Shown piece by piece: positions 32,392 through 40,263 of a DNA stretch of 64,000 nt. This DNA comes from Streptomyces poonensis. Its GTDB lineage: Bacteria; Actinomycetota; Actinomycetes; Streptomycetales; Streptomycetaceae. Positions within the stretch are counted from its first letter, which is position 1, and each line of letters begins with the position of its first letter. Location: contig NZ_BMVW01000008.1 in assembly GCF_014650915.1 (NCBI RefSeq), positions 1 to 64,000 of the forward strand, read 5' to 3'. The notes beneath the pieces are model-generated. The model saw only the letters and a list, made by a program, of their open reading frames with translations. It was not told the DNA's origin and ran no database searches. A program made the translations under genes and the position numbers.

Positions 32392-33432
32392 TCACTCCCG
32401 CGGCGCCCCCGTCGATCCCCGCACCACCAGCTCTCCGGGCACCGTCGCGATACCGCTCGCCGGAGGCTCCTCGCGGCCCATCGCGATACGGCCGGCGCGG
32501 GCGCCCGCCTCGGCCAGCGGGAGGTGGACCGTGGTCAGCGCGGGCACCGCGTCGATGCTGAACGGCAGGTCGTCGAAGCCCGCCACCGACACGTCGTCCG
32601 GGATGCGCAGCCCCGAGTCCCGCAGCGCGGCGCACGCGCCCAGGGCGACCGTGTCGTTGGCCGCGACCACGGCCGTGATCGACGGATCGCGGTGCAGCAG
32701 TTCGAGGGTGGCCTCGTAGCCGGCGTGGCGATCGTAGCGGCCGTGCACCGTGCGCCGGGGGTCGTCCTCGATGCCGGCGGCGGCGAGCGCGTCGCGGTGG
32801 CCCTCCAGGCGGTGGCGGGTGGTCGTGCGCTCCTCGGGCCCGGCGATGTAGCCGAGGCGGCGGTGGCCGAGGCCGATGAGGTGCTCGGTGAGCCGTTGCC
32901 CGCCGCCGCGGTTGTCGAAGGTGAGGGCGATCGCCTCCGGGGCCGGCGGCCGCCCGCACAGCACCACCCGGGTGCCCGCGTCCGCCAGTTTCCGCAGCTT
33001 GTTGCCGACGGCGCTCGCGTGCGCCGAGTCCTCCACGGCACCGCCGGTGAGAACGACCGCCGCGGCGCGCTGGCGCTGGAGGAGGGTGAGGTAGGTCAGT
33101 TCGCGCTCCGGGGAGCCGCCGGTGTTGCACACGACGGCCAGCCGCTCCCCGCCCGCGCGCCCGCCCGGCCCGCCGATCTCGGACTGGATAGCGCTCGCCA
33201 TGATCCCGAAGAAGGGGTCGGCGATGTCGTTCACCAGGATGCCGACCAGGTCGGAGGTGGCGGCCGCCAGCGCGCTCGCGGGGCCGTTGAGCACGTAGTC
33301 CAGCTCGTCCACCGCCCGCAGCACCCGCTCCCGGGTGGAGGCCGCCACCGGGTAGTTCCCGTTCAGCACGCGGGAGACGGTCGCGGGGGACACCTGCGCG
33401 CGGGCCGCCACGTCCGCGAGGGTCACGGTCAT
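32392..33432 (-). CDS. LacI-family transcriptional regulator
   Basis: A 346-residue repressor. Residues 1-50 are a canonical LacI HTH (VTLADVAARAQVSPATVSRVLNGNYPV) with hinge ALAAATSDLVGILVNDI, followed by a periplasmic-binding-protein-like sensor (DIADPFFGIMASAIQ, VVAANDTVALGACAAL, DVSVAGFDDLPFS). ATG 33432 gives the family start. It is divergent from the Gfo/Idh-DUF993-isomerase operon, whose promoter carries a LacI-type palindrome, so it most likely represses that operon until a sugar ligand binds. The 763-bp gap between them is unusually long. Confidence 0.92.
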   Translation of the reverse strand: MTVTLADVAARAQVSPATVSRVLNGNYPVAASTRERVLRAVDELDYVLNGPASALAAATSDLVGILVNDIADPFFGIMASAIQSEIGGPGGRAGGERLAVVCNTGGSPERELTYLTLLQRQRAAAVVLTGGAVEDSAHASAVGNKLRKLADAGTRVVLCGRPPAPEAIALTFDNRGGGQRLTEHLIGLGHRRLGYIAGPEERTTTRHRLEGHRDALAAAGIEDDPRRTVHGRYDRHAGYEATLELLHRDPSITAVVAANDTVALGACAALRDSGLRIPDDVSVAGFDDLPFSIDAVPALTTVHLPLAEAGARAGRIAMGREEPPASGIATVPGELVVRGSTGAPRE

Positions 33433-33481
33433 CGTTTGTCGTCCATCGTTCGTCGTCCTCCGGTCCTTGCCGCGTTCTGCT

Positions 33482-33620
33482 CGGGTCCGTCCGGGCCCGT
33501 TCGGGTCCATCAGGGCCCTTCCCGGGTCCGTCCGGGTCCGTTCGGATCCGTCAGGGCCCTTTCCGGGTCCGTCCGGGTCCGTTCGGATCCATCCGTGGGT
33601 CCGTTCGGGTCCATTCGTAG
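33482..33620. repeat. 41-bp tandem repeat array
   Basis: Two full 41-bp units (33482, 33523) and a partial third (33564), each built of CGGGTCCGTT-like 10-mers and GGATCC/GGGCCC cores. The surrounding sequence to about 33680 holds further degenerate CGGGCCCGTT units. It is non-coding, upstream of the LacI gene. Confidence 0.75.
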
Positions 33621-33794
33621 CCCCGTTCAGGCCCGGCCGTGGCCCATTCGGGCCCGTTCGGGCCCGCTCGGCACCGCGTCGGTGTCGTCTCGTCGTCGCC
33701 CGGGCCGTACGAGCACCGGAACGGCCGCGTGATCAGCCGTACAGACGCCCGTACGGCGACGCCGGTTGCCGTACACCGGCGCGCGAGCACCGCT

Positions 33795-33980
33795 GCGCGC
33801 CAGCGCTCGCGCGCCACCCGAGCGCTGACTCGCGCACCACCCGAGCGCCGACCCGGGTGCCACCCGAGAGCTGACCCGCGTGCCACCCGGCGGCCACCCG
33901 CGCGCCGCCCGACAGCCGACCCGTACGCCACCCACAGCCGACCCGTGCGCCGCCCACGGTCGGTCCGTGCGCCGCGCCAC
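33795..33980. repeat. Degenerate 22-24-bp repeat array
   Basis: About seven irregular units around GCCACCCGAGCGCTGACCCG, with drift from 24 to 22 bp. It fills the rest of the spacer between the LacI gene and its target operon. It has no spacers and is not a CRISPR array. Confidence 0.6.
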
Positions 33981-34025
33981 GGTCAAGTCGTACACGAAAC
34001 CGCGCATCTCTCACCCCGCGCGGTC

Positions 34026-34055
34026 TTGTCCGATCTGCCGCACAGAGGCTAGCGT
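34026..34055 (+). promoter_or_regulatory. Predicted promoter of the Gfo/Idh operon
   Basis: TTGTCC, 18-bp spacer, TAGCGT: a good match to the Streptomyces vegetative consensus. Transcription would start near 34062, 135 bp before the first gene. Confidence 0.6.
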
Positions 34056-34066
34056 CTCATCACATA

Positions 34067-34078
34067 GAAAGCGCTTGC
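34067..34078. promoter_or_regulatory. LacI-type operator GAAAGCGCTTGC
   Basis: The core AAGCGCTT is a perfect palindrome with the central CG typical of LacI-family sites. It lies just downstream of the predicted transcription start, where bound repressor would block transcription. Confidence 0.7.
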
Positions 34079-34195
34079 TGTCACGCTCATCCGGTGGGCG
34101 TACGCGGCGCCGGACGCGTACGGACGCACGAACGGCAGGGCGACGTACGGACGCGACGCGGAGCGGATTCGCGGCGCACGAACGAAGGGAATGAC

Positions 34196-35347
34196 GTGAC
34201 ACGCAAGACGGTGCGCATCGCCATGAACGGCGTGACGGGACGCATGGGCTACCGCCAGCACCTCGTCCGTTCCATCCTGGCCATCCGCGAGCAGGGCGGC
34301 CTCGACCTGGGCGACGGCACCGTGCTGTGGCCCGAGCCGGTCCTCGTCGGCCGCCGCGAGCACGCCCTCAAGGCGCTCGCCGAGCAGCACGGCCTCGAGC
34401 ACTGGTCCACCGACGTCGACGCGGTCCTCGCCGACGAGACGATCGACATCTACTTCGACGCCCAGGTCACCTCCGCGCGAGAGGAGGCCATCAAGAAGGC
34501 GATCGCCGCGGGCAAGCACATCTACACCGAGAAGCCCACCGCGACCGGCCTCGACGGCGCCCTGGAGCTGGCCCGTCTCGCGAACGCCGCCGGCATCAAG
34601 CACGGCGTGGTCCAGGACAAGCTGTTCCTGCCGGGCCTGCTGAAGCTCAAGCGGCTCATCGACGGCGGCTTCTTCGGCCGCATCCTCTCCGTCCGCGGCG
34701 AGTTCGGCTACTGGGTCTTCGAGGGCGACTGGCAGCCCGCCCAGCGCCCCTCCTGGAACTACCGCGCCGAGGACGGCGGCGGCATCGTCGTCGACATGTT
34801 CCCGCACTGGGAGTACGTCCTCCACGAGCTCTTCGGCCGTGTGAAGTCGGTCCAGGCCCTCACCGCCACCCACATCCCGCAGCGCTGGGACGAGCAGGAC
34901 AAGCCGTACGACGCGACGGCGGACGACGCGGCCTACGGCATCTTCGAGCTCGAGGGCGGCGCCATCGCCCAGATCAACTCCTCCTGGGCCGTCCGCGTCA
35001 ACCGCGACGAGCTGGTCGAGTTCCAGGTCGACGGCACCGAGGGCTCCGCGGTCGCGGGCCTGCGCAACTGCCGCGTCCAGCACCGCTCGGCCACCCCCAA
35101 GCCGGTCTGGAACCCCGACATCCCGGCCACCTACTCCTTCCGCGACCAGTGGCAGGAGGTCCCCGACAACGACGAGTTCGACAACGGCTTCAAGGCCCAG
35201 TGGGAGCTGTTCCTCAAGCACGTCTACACCGGCACGCCCTACCACTGGGACCTCCTCGCCGGCGCCCGCGGCGTCCAGCTCGCCGAGCTGGGCCTGAAGT
35301 CCTCGGCCGAGGGCCGCCGCCTCGACGTCCCGGAGATCCAGCTGTGA
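34196..35347 (+). CDS. Gfo/Idh/MocA-family oxidoreductase
   Basis: A 383-residue NAD(P)-dependent sugar or inositol dehydrogenase. The N-terminal Rossmann motif is altered (RIAMNGVTGRMGYRQHL), followed by the conserved EKPTAT Lys motif (residues about 108-113) and a C-terminal beta-sheet domain with HWEYVLHELFGRV. GTG 34196 has AAGGGAA upstream. It is the first gene of a three-gene operon; the stop overlaps the DUF993 start (GTGA). With the DUF993 and TIM-barrel partners it probably oxidises and then cleaves or isomerises a sugar acid; the exact sugar is unknown. Confidence 0.92.
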   Translation: MTRKTVRIAMNGVTGRMGYRQHLVRSILAIREQGGLDLGDGTVLWPEPVLVGRREHALKALAEQHGLEHWSTDVDAVLADETIDIYFDAQVTSAREEAIKKAIAAGKHIYTEKPTATGLDGALELARLANAAGIKHGVVQDKLFLPGLLKLKRLIDGGFFGRILSVRGEFGYWVFEGDWQPAQRPSWNYRAEDGGGIVVDMFPHWEYVLHELFGRVKSVQALTATHIPQRWDEQDKPYDATADDAAYGIFELEGGAIAQINSSWAVRVNRDELVEFQVDGTEGSAVAGLRNCRVQHRSATPKPVWNPDIPATYSFRDQWQEVPDNDEFDNGFKAQWELFLKHVYTGTPYHWDLLAGARGVQLAELGLKSSAEGRRLDVPEIQL

Positions 35348-36501
35348 CGATCCGACTCCCGGGCGCGGACGGTGGACTCCGCACCTACACCCCGCGCACC
35401 GAACCCCTGGCGGTGACCACCGGCGCCCCCTTCACCTCCCGTACGGTCTTCTCCGCGGCCCACGTCGTCGCCGACCCGTACGCCGACGTGTCCCCCGACT
35501 CGCCCGCCGCCGTCGACTGGGACGCCACCCTCGCCTTCCGCCGCCACCTGTGGTCGCACGGCCTGGGCGTCGCCGAGGCCATGGACACCGCCCAGCGCGG
35601 CATGGGCCTGGACTGGGCGGGCGCGGCCGAGCTGATCCGCCGCAGCGCCGCCGAGGCGAAGGCGGTCGGCGGCCGGATCGCGTGCGGCGTCGGCACGGAC
35701 CAGATCGCCTCCGGCTCCCTAGCGGAGGTCCGGGCGGCCTACGAGGAACAGCTCGCCGTCGTCGAGGAGTCGGGCGCGCAGGCCATCCTCATGGCGTCCC
35801 GAGCACTGGCCGCAGCCGCCTCCGGTCCCGAGGACTACCTGGAGCTCTACGGCCACCTGCTGCGCCAGGCCGCCGAACCGGTGGTCCTGCACTGGCTGGG
35901 CCCGATGTTCGACCCGGCGCTGGAGGGTTACTGGGGCTCGTCCGACCTGGACGCGGCGACGGACACCTTCCTGGAGGTCATCGCGGCGCACCCGGACAAG
36001 GTGGACGGCATCAAGATCTCCCTGCTGGACGCCCAGCGCGAGATCGACCTCCGCCGCAGGCTCCCCCAGGGCGTGCGCTGCTACACGGGCGACGACTTCA
36101 ACTACCCCGAGCTGATCGCGGGCGACGACAAGGGCTTCAGCCACGCCCTGCTCGGCATCTTCGACCCGCTGGGCCCGCTGGCGGCGGAGGCGGTACGGGT
36201 CCTGGACACGGGCGACGTGGCCGGCTTCCGCAAACTGCTGGACCCGACGGTCGAGCTGTCCCGCCACCTCTTCCAGACCCCCACCCGCTTCTACAAGACG
36301 GGCGTGGTGTTCCTGGCCTGGCTGGCGGGCCACCAGGCCCACTTCACGATGGTGGGCGGCCTCCAGTCGGCGCGCTCGCTGCCGCATTTCGCGCGGGCGT
36401 ACGAACTGGCCGACGGCCTCGGCCTGTTCCCGGACCCGGCGCTGGCGGAGACCCGCATGAAGAACCTGCTGAGCCTGTACGGGGTGGAGCAAGAACGATG
36501 A
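35344..36501 (+). CDS. DUF993 family protein (aldolase-like)
   Basis: A 385-residue cytoplasmic protein of DUF993, a family related to dihydrodipicolinate-synthase-like class I aldolases. Barrel features are seen: MGLDWAGAAELIRRSAAEAK, RIACGVGTDQI, VVLHWLGPMFDPALEGYWG, and a candidate Schiff-base Lys in VDGIKISLLD. GTG 35344 overlaps the upstream stop and its own stop overlaps the next ATG, giving tight translational coupling in the operon. DUF993 genes commonly sit between Gfo/Idh and isomerase genes, which supports a catabolic aldolase role, not shown experimentally to my knowledge. Confidence 0.88.
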   Translation: MTIRLPGADGGLRTYTPRTEPLAVTTGAPFTSRTVFSAAHVVADPYADVSPDSPAAVDWDATLAFRRHLWSHGLGVAEAMDTAQRGMGLDWAGAAELIRRSAAEAKAVGGRIACGVGTDQIASGSLAEVRAAYEEQLAVVEESGAQAILMASRALAAAASGPEDYLELYGHLLRQAAEPVVLHWLGPMFDPALEGYWGSSDLDAATDTFLEVIAAHPDKVDGIKISLLDAQREIDLRRRLPQGVRCYTGDDFNYPELIAGDDKGFSHALLGIFDPLGPLAAEAVRVLDTGDVAGFRKLLDPTVELSRHLFQTPTRFYKTGVVFLAWLAGHQAHFTMVGGLQSARSLPHFARAYELADGLGLFPDPALAETRMKNLLSLYGVEQER

Positions 36502-37343
36502 GCGACACGAGCGGTCTCGACCTGACCCGCTTCTCCATCAACCAGCAGACGGTGAAGCAGCTGTCGCTGCCGGAACTGGTGGACGCATGCGTCGACCTGG
36601 GCGTCCCGGCGGTCGGCCTCTGGCGCGAGCCGGTCCAGTCGTACGGCCTGGACGCGGCGGCGAAACTGGTCCGCGACGCGGGCCTCGCGGTCACGACGCT
36701 CTGCCGGGGCGGCTTCCTCACGGCCATCGACCCGGACGCGCGCGCGAAGGCCCTGGACGACAACCGCCGGGCGGTCGACGAGGCGGCCACCCTGGGCACG
36801 GACACCCTGGTCCTCGTCTCGGGCGGCCTCCCGGCGGGCTCGAAGGACCTGCGCGGCGCGCGCGAGCGCATCGCGGACGCGCTGGCGGAACTGGGCCCGT
36901 ACGCGGCGTCCAATGGCGTCCGCCTCGCCATCGAGCCCCTCCACCCGATGTTCGCCTCGGACCGCTGCGTGGTGTCGACGCTGAAGCAGGCGCTGGACAT
37001 CGCGGAGCGGTTCCCGGCGGAGCAGGTGGGCGTGACGGTGGACACGTACCACATCTGGTGGGACGAGGACGCGCCCGCGCAGATCGCCCGGGCCGGGGCC
37101 TCCGGCCGCATCCACACCTTCCAGCTCGCCGACTGGATCACCCCGCTGCCGGAAGGCGTGCTGAACGGCCGCGGCCAGGTCGGCGACGGCTCGGTCGACA
37201 TGCGCGAGTGGCAGGGCTACGTGGAGGCGGCGGGCTACACCGGCTCCATCGAGGTCGAGCTCTTCAACGACGAGCTGTGGGCCCGGGACGGCCGGGAGTT
37301 GCTGGCGGAGACGGCGGCGCGGTTCGTGGAGCACACGGCCTGA
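36498..37343 (+). CDS. Sugar phosphate isomerase/epimerase (TIM barrel)
   Basis: A 281-residue xylose-isomerase-like barrel and last gene of the operon. Metal-binding residues are visible in RLAIEPLHPMFASD (Glu), VTVDTYHIWWDED (Asp, His), RIHTFQLADW (His) and the final SIEVELFND (Glu). ATG 36498 overlaps the DUF993 stop (ATGA). It probably isomerises or epimerises a keto-sugar intermediate. A strong palindromic terminator follows 28 bp after the stop. Confidence 0.9.
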   Translation: MSDTSGLDLTRFSINQQTVKQLSLPELVDACVDLGVPAVGLWREPVQSYGLDAAAKLVRDAGLAVTTLCRGGFLTAIDPDARAKALDDNRRAVDEAATLGTDTLVLVSGGLPAGSKDLRGARERIADALAELGPYAASNGVRLAIEPLHPMFASDRCVVSTLKQALDIAERFPAEQVGVTVDTYHIWWDEDAPAQIARAGASGRIHTFQLADWITPLPEGVLNGRGQVGDGSVDMREWQGYVEAAGYTGSIEVELFNDELWARDGRELLAETAARFVEHTA

Positions 37344-37370
37344 CGAGAGTGCCGAACGGAGATCTGACGG

Positions 37371-37416
37371 ATGTGCGTCGGGCCCCTTCCCGCGCGGGAA
37401 GGGGCCCGACGCACAT
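37371..37416. terminator. 46-bp perfect palindromic terminator after the sugar operon
   Basis: ATGTGCGTCGGGCCCCTTCC... pairs perfectly over 23 bp with the following half (arms 37371-37393 and 37394-37416) and has no loop bases. A variant copy is at 38869-38910. Confidence 0.85.
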
Positions 37417-37551
37417 CTTGTCGACGCACGACTAAGCAACCGGATCCGCACAAGCGTTAATCCGGTCAACGAAGTGCGTGATCTTCGTCTGAAAGACGGT
37501 AGTTGTCGAACAAAAGCAAAGCTACTCTCGACCGGCTTTGTTGATTTCCGT

Positions 37552-37583
37552 CGGACGGTGTGTCCGGACGGTGAAGAACAGGG
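37552..37583 (+). repeat. 32-bp inverted repeat, left copy
   Basis: Perfect reverse complement of 39623-39654. It contains CGGACGGTGTGTCCGGACGG followed by TGAAGAACAGGG, and forms the leader just before the protease GTG. Confidence 0.9.
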
Positions 37584-37590
37584 GTGGGAA

Positions 37591-38706
37591 GTGGCTGAGC
37601 GGATACGAAGAGGCACGGTCGGGACGGTCGCGGCCTTGGCGCTCTTCGCGTCGCTGTCGGCGCTGTCCGGCGGTGCGCAGGCCGTCGGGGCTCCGGAGGA
37701 CTGCGTCCTGGAGAAGGGCGTCCTGAGCATGGAGGACCTGCCTGAAGGGTCGTCCGTGATCGAGTGTGACGCGGTCGGGCGCGTCGTCGCCCACGAGGGC
37801 GCCGCCCTCACGGTGCCGCGGCCCGGTACGGCCGTCGGAGCCGAGGGCCTCACGCCCGACGGTGAGGTGCACGGGTTCTCGCTGGAGGTCGCCGATGACG
37901 GCACCATCTCGTACACCAACGACGACGACCTGTCCGATCCGCCGGTCGACATGTCCGTCGACGGTGTCGACATACCCGACGACCTGAGCGACGTGGTGGA
38001 GACGGCCGACGACGTCACGGAGGAGGCGGAGGACGACAACGCGGACGCGCTGGACACGGCCCTGCCCGACGACGCGCTGGTCGAGGACCTCGACGACGCG
38101 TCCGCCGCGGGGGCGTGCAGCGACGGGGCGTACAAGACCAACGACCTCAAGGAATACGGCACCTACAACTGGTACATCGGCGACGGCGGCATGCCCGGCG
38201 GCCTGTCGAGGTCGGCCGCGAAGGACGCCTTCGCCGACGCCATCAACAACATCACCGGCAGCTACAACAACTGCGGCTACACGGACCAGGTCGACGCCTC
38301 GGCCAGCTACAAGGGCACCACGACCTACGAGGCGGACATCAGCAAGAGCAACGCGTGCACGGACCGCGACGGCAAGAGCACCTGGGACGCCGGGGACCTG
38401 TCCGGCTTCGTCGCCTACGCCTGCTGGTGGTCGTGGCCCACGCCGGGCGTCAAGAACGACCTGCGGGAAGCCGACGTCCGCTTCAACACGACGGACTACG
38501 ACTTCACGAACAAGCCGACGTCCAGCTGCTCGTACAAGTACGACATCCGCTCCGTCGCTACGCACGAGGCCGGACACGTCTTCGGGATGGGGCACGTCGG
38601 GTCGGGGCATGACAACCTGACCATGTTCACGGACTCGGATCCGTGCGCGACCAAGGCCAGGACGCTCGGCAAGGGCGATGTCCTCGGTCTTCGGAGCATC
38701 TACTGA
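37591..38706 (+). CDS. Secreted matrixin-like zinc metalloprotease
   Basis: A 371-residue exported protease. The signal is VGTVAALALFASLSALSGGAQA. An acidic prodomain-like region (about 110-175, DDLSDVVETADDVTEEAEDDNAD) precedes a catalytic domain with HEAGHVFGMGH at 324-334, the HExxHxxGxxH metzincin motif, followed by an M-containing turn (NLTMFTDSD). It ends LGKGDVLGLRSIY, a typical M10/matrixin C-terminus. GTG 37591 is directly after GGGTGGGAA. The acidic region may keep the enzyme inactive or bind Ca2+. Its 3' end has a decayed copy at 38961-39049. Confidence 0.87.
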   Translation: MAERIRRGTVGTVAALALFASLSALSGGAQAVGAPEDCVLEKGVLSMEDLPEGSSVIECDAVGRVVAHEGAALTVPRPGTAVGAEGLTPDGEVHGFSLEVADDGTISYTNDDDLSDPPVDMSVDGVDIPDDLSDVVETADDVTEEAEDDNADALDTALPDDALVEDLDDASAAGACSDGAYKTNDLKEYGTYNWYIGDGGMPGGLSRSAAKDAFADAINNITGSYNNCGYTDQVDASASYKGTTTYEADISKSNACTDRDGKSTWDAGDLSGFVAYACWWSWPTPGVKNDLREADVRFNTTDYDFTNKPTSSCSYKYDIRSVATHEAGHVFGMGHVGSGHDNLTMFTDSDPCATKARTLGKGDVLGLRSIY

Positions 38707-38780
38707 ACCGGGGCTGCGCGGCAGCATCCCCAGAACGTCTCCGGTAGGGACACGCAGGGCGTACGCGGCCGGTAGAGGGC

Positions 38781-38862
38781 GCGGCGGCGAGGGGCTGAGC
38801 ACGGATCGCGTGCCGCCCGCCAGGGAGTCCGCAGGACCCGCATGACCTCCACGACCGGCTCC
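38781..38862 (-). pseudogene. Decayed rbsK fragment
   Basis: About 82 bp that align with rbsK 40658-40740. The first 23 bases match with one difference (GCGGCGGCGAGGGGCTGAG), the last block (ACCTCCACGACCG, one mismatch around it) matches at the same spacing, and the middle is diverged. On the minus strand it still reads VVEVMRVLR against VVEVAKVVR. It has no start or stop and is not expressed as a gene. Confidence 0.65.
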
Positions 38863-38868
38863 GGACGT

Positions 38869-38910
38869 ATGTGCGTCGGGCCCCCCTTCCCGTGAAGGGG
38901 GCCCGACGTG
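38869..38910. terminator. Variant copy of the 37371 palindrome
   Basis: ATGTGCGTCGGGCCC then CCCTTC / GAAGGGGGCCCGAC stem with one bulged C. It shares its first 15 bases with 37371. It lies about 160 bp after the protease stop. Confidence 0.7.
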
Positions 38911-38960
38911 TCGAGGCCGGCCGCCCGGACCGTGTTCACCGACACCCGTGCGAACGAAAA

Positions 38961-39049
38961 CGGCATCCGCTCCGTCGTAGTCCTGAGGTCGGACACGTCC
39001 GGGCCAGGGTGTTCGGCGAGGGCGGTGTTCCCGGTCTCCGGGCATTCAC
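38961..39049 (+). pseudogene. Decayed 3' fragment of the metalloprotease gene
   Basis: Aligns with two pieces of the upstream protease gene, 38541-38586 (CATCCGCTCCGTCG, GGACACGTC shared) and 38655-38703 (GGCCAGG..TCGGC.AGGGCG), with the 70 bp between them deleted and a 1-bp loss causing a frameshift right at HEAGH. No intact reading frame remains. It lies immediately before the lipoprotein gene. Confidence 0.75.
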
Positions 39050-39105
39050 CGACCGGGGTGTGCAAGAACGCTCCGGAACGTTTTCGAGAGATAGGGATCC
39101 AACCG

Positions 39106-39531
39106 ATGAGGGTCGCTTTCCCGGTCGGCCGGGCCGGAGTCGTACGGATACTGCTGGTGTCGGCCGTCGCCATGGTGGGGGCGGCCGGCTGTACGTCCTC
39201 GGGCAGCAGCGGGGACGGCGGTGGCGACGCGGCTGGGTCCTGCGCGGTCCGGTGGACGTATGAGGGCCACAACTACCGGAGCATCAGCAACGTTGACTTC
39301 CAGGTCGGCGAGAAGCTCGGCACGGTCGGCAAGCCGTCCTGCGACGACACGCCGAGCGACGGGGAGGACGAGCCCGCCCCGGCCGACAAGTCCACCGCTT
39401 ACGCGGTCGAAGGGCTCGACACCGACGTCGCCATCGCGGTCGGGGACACACCCGAGAAGGCGTCCCTCTTCGCTCTCGACGCGGACGGGGGTCTGCCCCC
39501 CGAGGTCAAGGAACTGCTCGACGGCTCCTGA
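39106..39531 (+). CDS. Lipoprotein, DUF6281-like
   Basis: A 141-residue lipoprotein with signal RILLVSAVAMVGAAGC (lipobox GAAGC near residue 29). A short Gly/Ser linker leads to CAVRWTYEGHNYRS, then DFQVGEKLGTVGKPSC, VEGLDTDVAIAV and a C-terminal helix PPEVKELLDGS. The Cys pair and strand pattern resemble DUF6281 proteins of Streptomyces. ATG 39106 is preceded by AGGGA. Its promoter region overlaps the decayed protease fragment. The function is unknown. Confidence 0.75.
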   Translation: MRVAFPVGRAGVVRILLVSAVAMVGAAGCTSSGSSGDGGGDAAGSCAVRWTYEGHNYRSISNVDFQVGEKLGTVGKPSCDDTPSDGEDEPAPADKSTAYAVEGLDTDVAIAVGDTPEKASLFALDADGGLPPEVKELLDGS

Positions 39532-39545
39532 GGCCCCGGTCGGCA

Positions 39546-39577
39546 CCACCGCCCGCGGGAGTGCTCGCGGGCGGTGG
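39546..39577 (+). terminator. Hairpin terminator after the lipoprotein gene
   Basis: Perfect 12-bp stem CCACCGCCCGCG / CGCGGGCGGTGG with an 8-nt loop, 15 bp after the stop. Confidence 0.8.
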
Positions 39578-39622
39578 CCGGGGCTCAGTCCGGGCGCCCG
39601 TACGAGATGAAGCCGTCCCGAG

Positions 39623-39654
39623 CCCTGTTCTTCACCGTCCGGACACACCGTCCG
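39623..39654 (-). repeat. 32-bp inverted repeat, right copy
   Basis: Perfect reverse complement of 37552-37583. It continues outward as two more ACCGTCCGGACAC units (to about 39672). The remaining sequence to 39824 has no convincing gene. Confidence 0.9.
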
Positions 39655-39824
39655 GACACACCGTCCGGACACACGCCCGCGTGGCCCAGGCGGCAACAGG
39701 CCCAAGGAAATCTTCGGCGACCCGTGCAACCCTCGCGGCACCTCGCGGGTCGTACTGGGCATCGGGACCGCTCTGACGGGGGGATCTGGGGGGATCGCTG
39801 CGGTTCCGGTGGGGGAGAGGCCGA

Positions 39825-39849
39825 GGGGCCCGGTCACGGACCGGGCCCC
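39825..39849 (-). terminator. Hairpin terminator of the rbsKD operon
   Basis: GGGGCCCGGTC-ACG-GACCGGGCCCC, 11-bp perfect stem, 24 bp beyond the rbsD stop. Confidence 0.85.
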
Positions 39850-39873
39850 TTGACGCCGTACGGCAGCGCAGGT

Positions 39874-40263
39874 CTAAAAGAACACCCCGCACCGCAGCAG
39901 CACGTTCGCGTACGGCCGTGCCTCCCCGGTGCGTACGACGAGCCGCGCGCCCGCCGACATTTCCTTGAGGCGCTCGTGGGGGACGAACTCCAGCGCGGGC
40001 AGGCGGGCCTCCAGCAGGGCCGCCGCCTCCGGGTTCGCGTCCCGGACCTCGTGCGCGCCGGTCGCGCCCTCGACCACCAGCTCGTCGAGCAGCCCGTCCA
40101 GCACCTCGGCGAAGGACGGCACCCCGGCCCGGAAGGCGAGGTCGACCACGCGGGGGCCCACCGGTATCGGCATGCCCGCGTCGCAGACCAGCACCTCGTG
40201 GCCGTGGCCGAGTTCGGCGAGGGCGCCGGACAGGTGGCGGTTCAGGATTCCGGTCCTCTTCAC
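39874..40263 (-). CDS. rbsD: D-ribose pyranase
   Basis: A 129-residue RbsD. It interconverts pyranose and furanose forms of ribose before phosphorylation. Conserved features are GILNRHLSGALAELGHGHEVLVCDAGMPIP (catalytic His20 and Asp region), DLAFRAGVPSF and the C-terminal VVRTGEARPYANVLLRCGV (active-site Tyr/Asn). GTG 40263 overlaps the rbsK stop, so both are made together. A terminator follows, so rbsK-rbsD is a two-gene operon. Confidence 0.93.
   Translation of the reverse strand: MKRTGILNRHLSGALAELGHGHEVLVCDAGMPIPVGPRVVDLAFRAGVPSFAEVLDGLLDELVVEGATGAHEVRDANPEAAALLEARLPALEFVPHERLKEMSAGARLVVRTGEARPYANVLLRCGVFF

Noticed and set aside
33482..33980. Possible CRISPR array
   Set aside because: Repeats are contiguous without unique spacers, unit lengths drift, and no cas genes are nearby.
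37371..39660. Insertion sequence or composite transposon
   Set aside because: Despite inverted repeats there is no transposase or target duplication, so I report only the repeats.
39690..39824. Frame reading PKEIFGDPCNPRGTSRVVLG
   Set aside because: It looks protein-like, but there is no start codon or ribosome binding site, and it is followed directly by the rbsD terminator. At best a relic.
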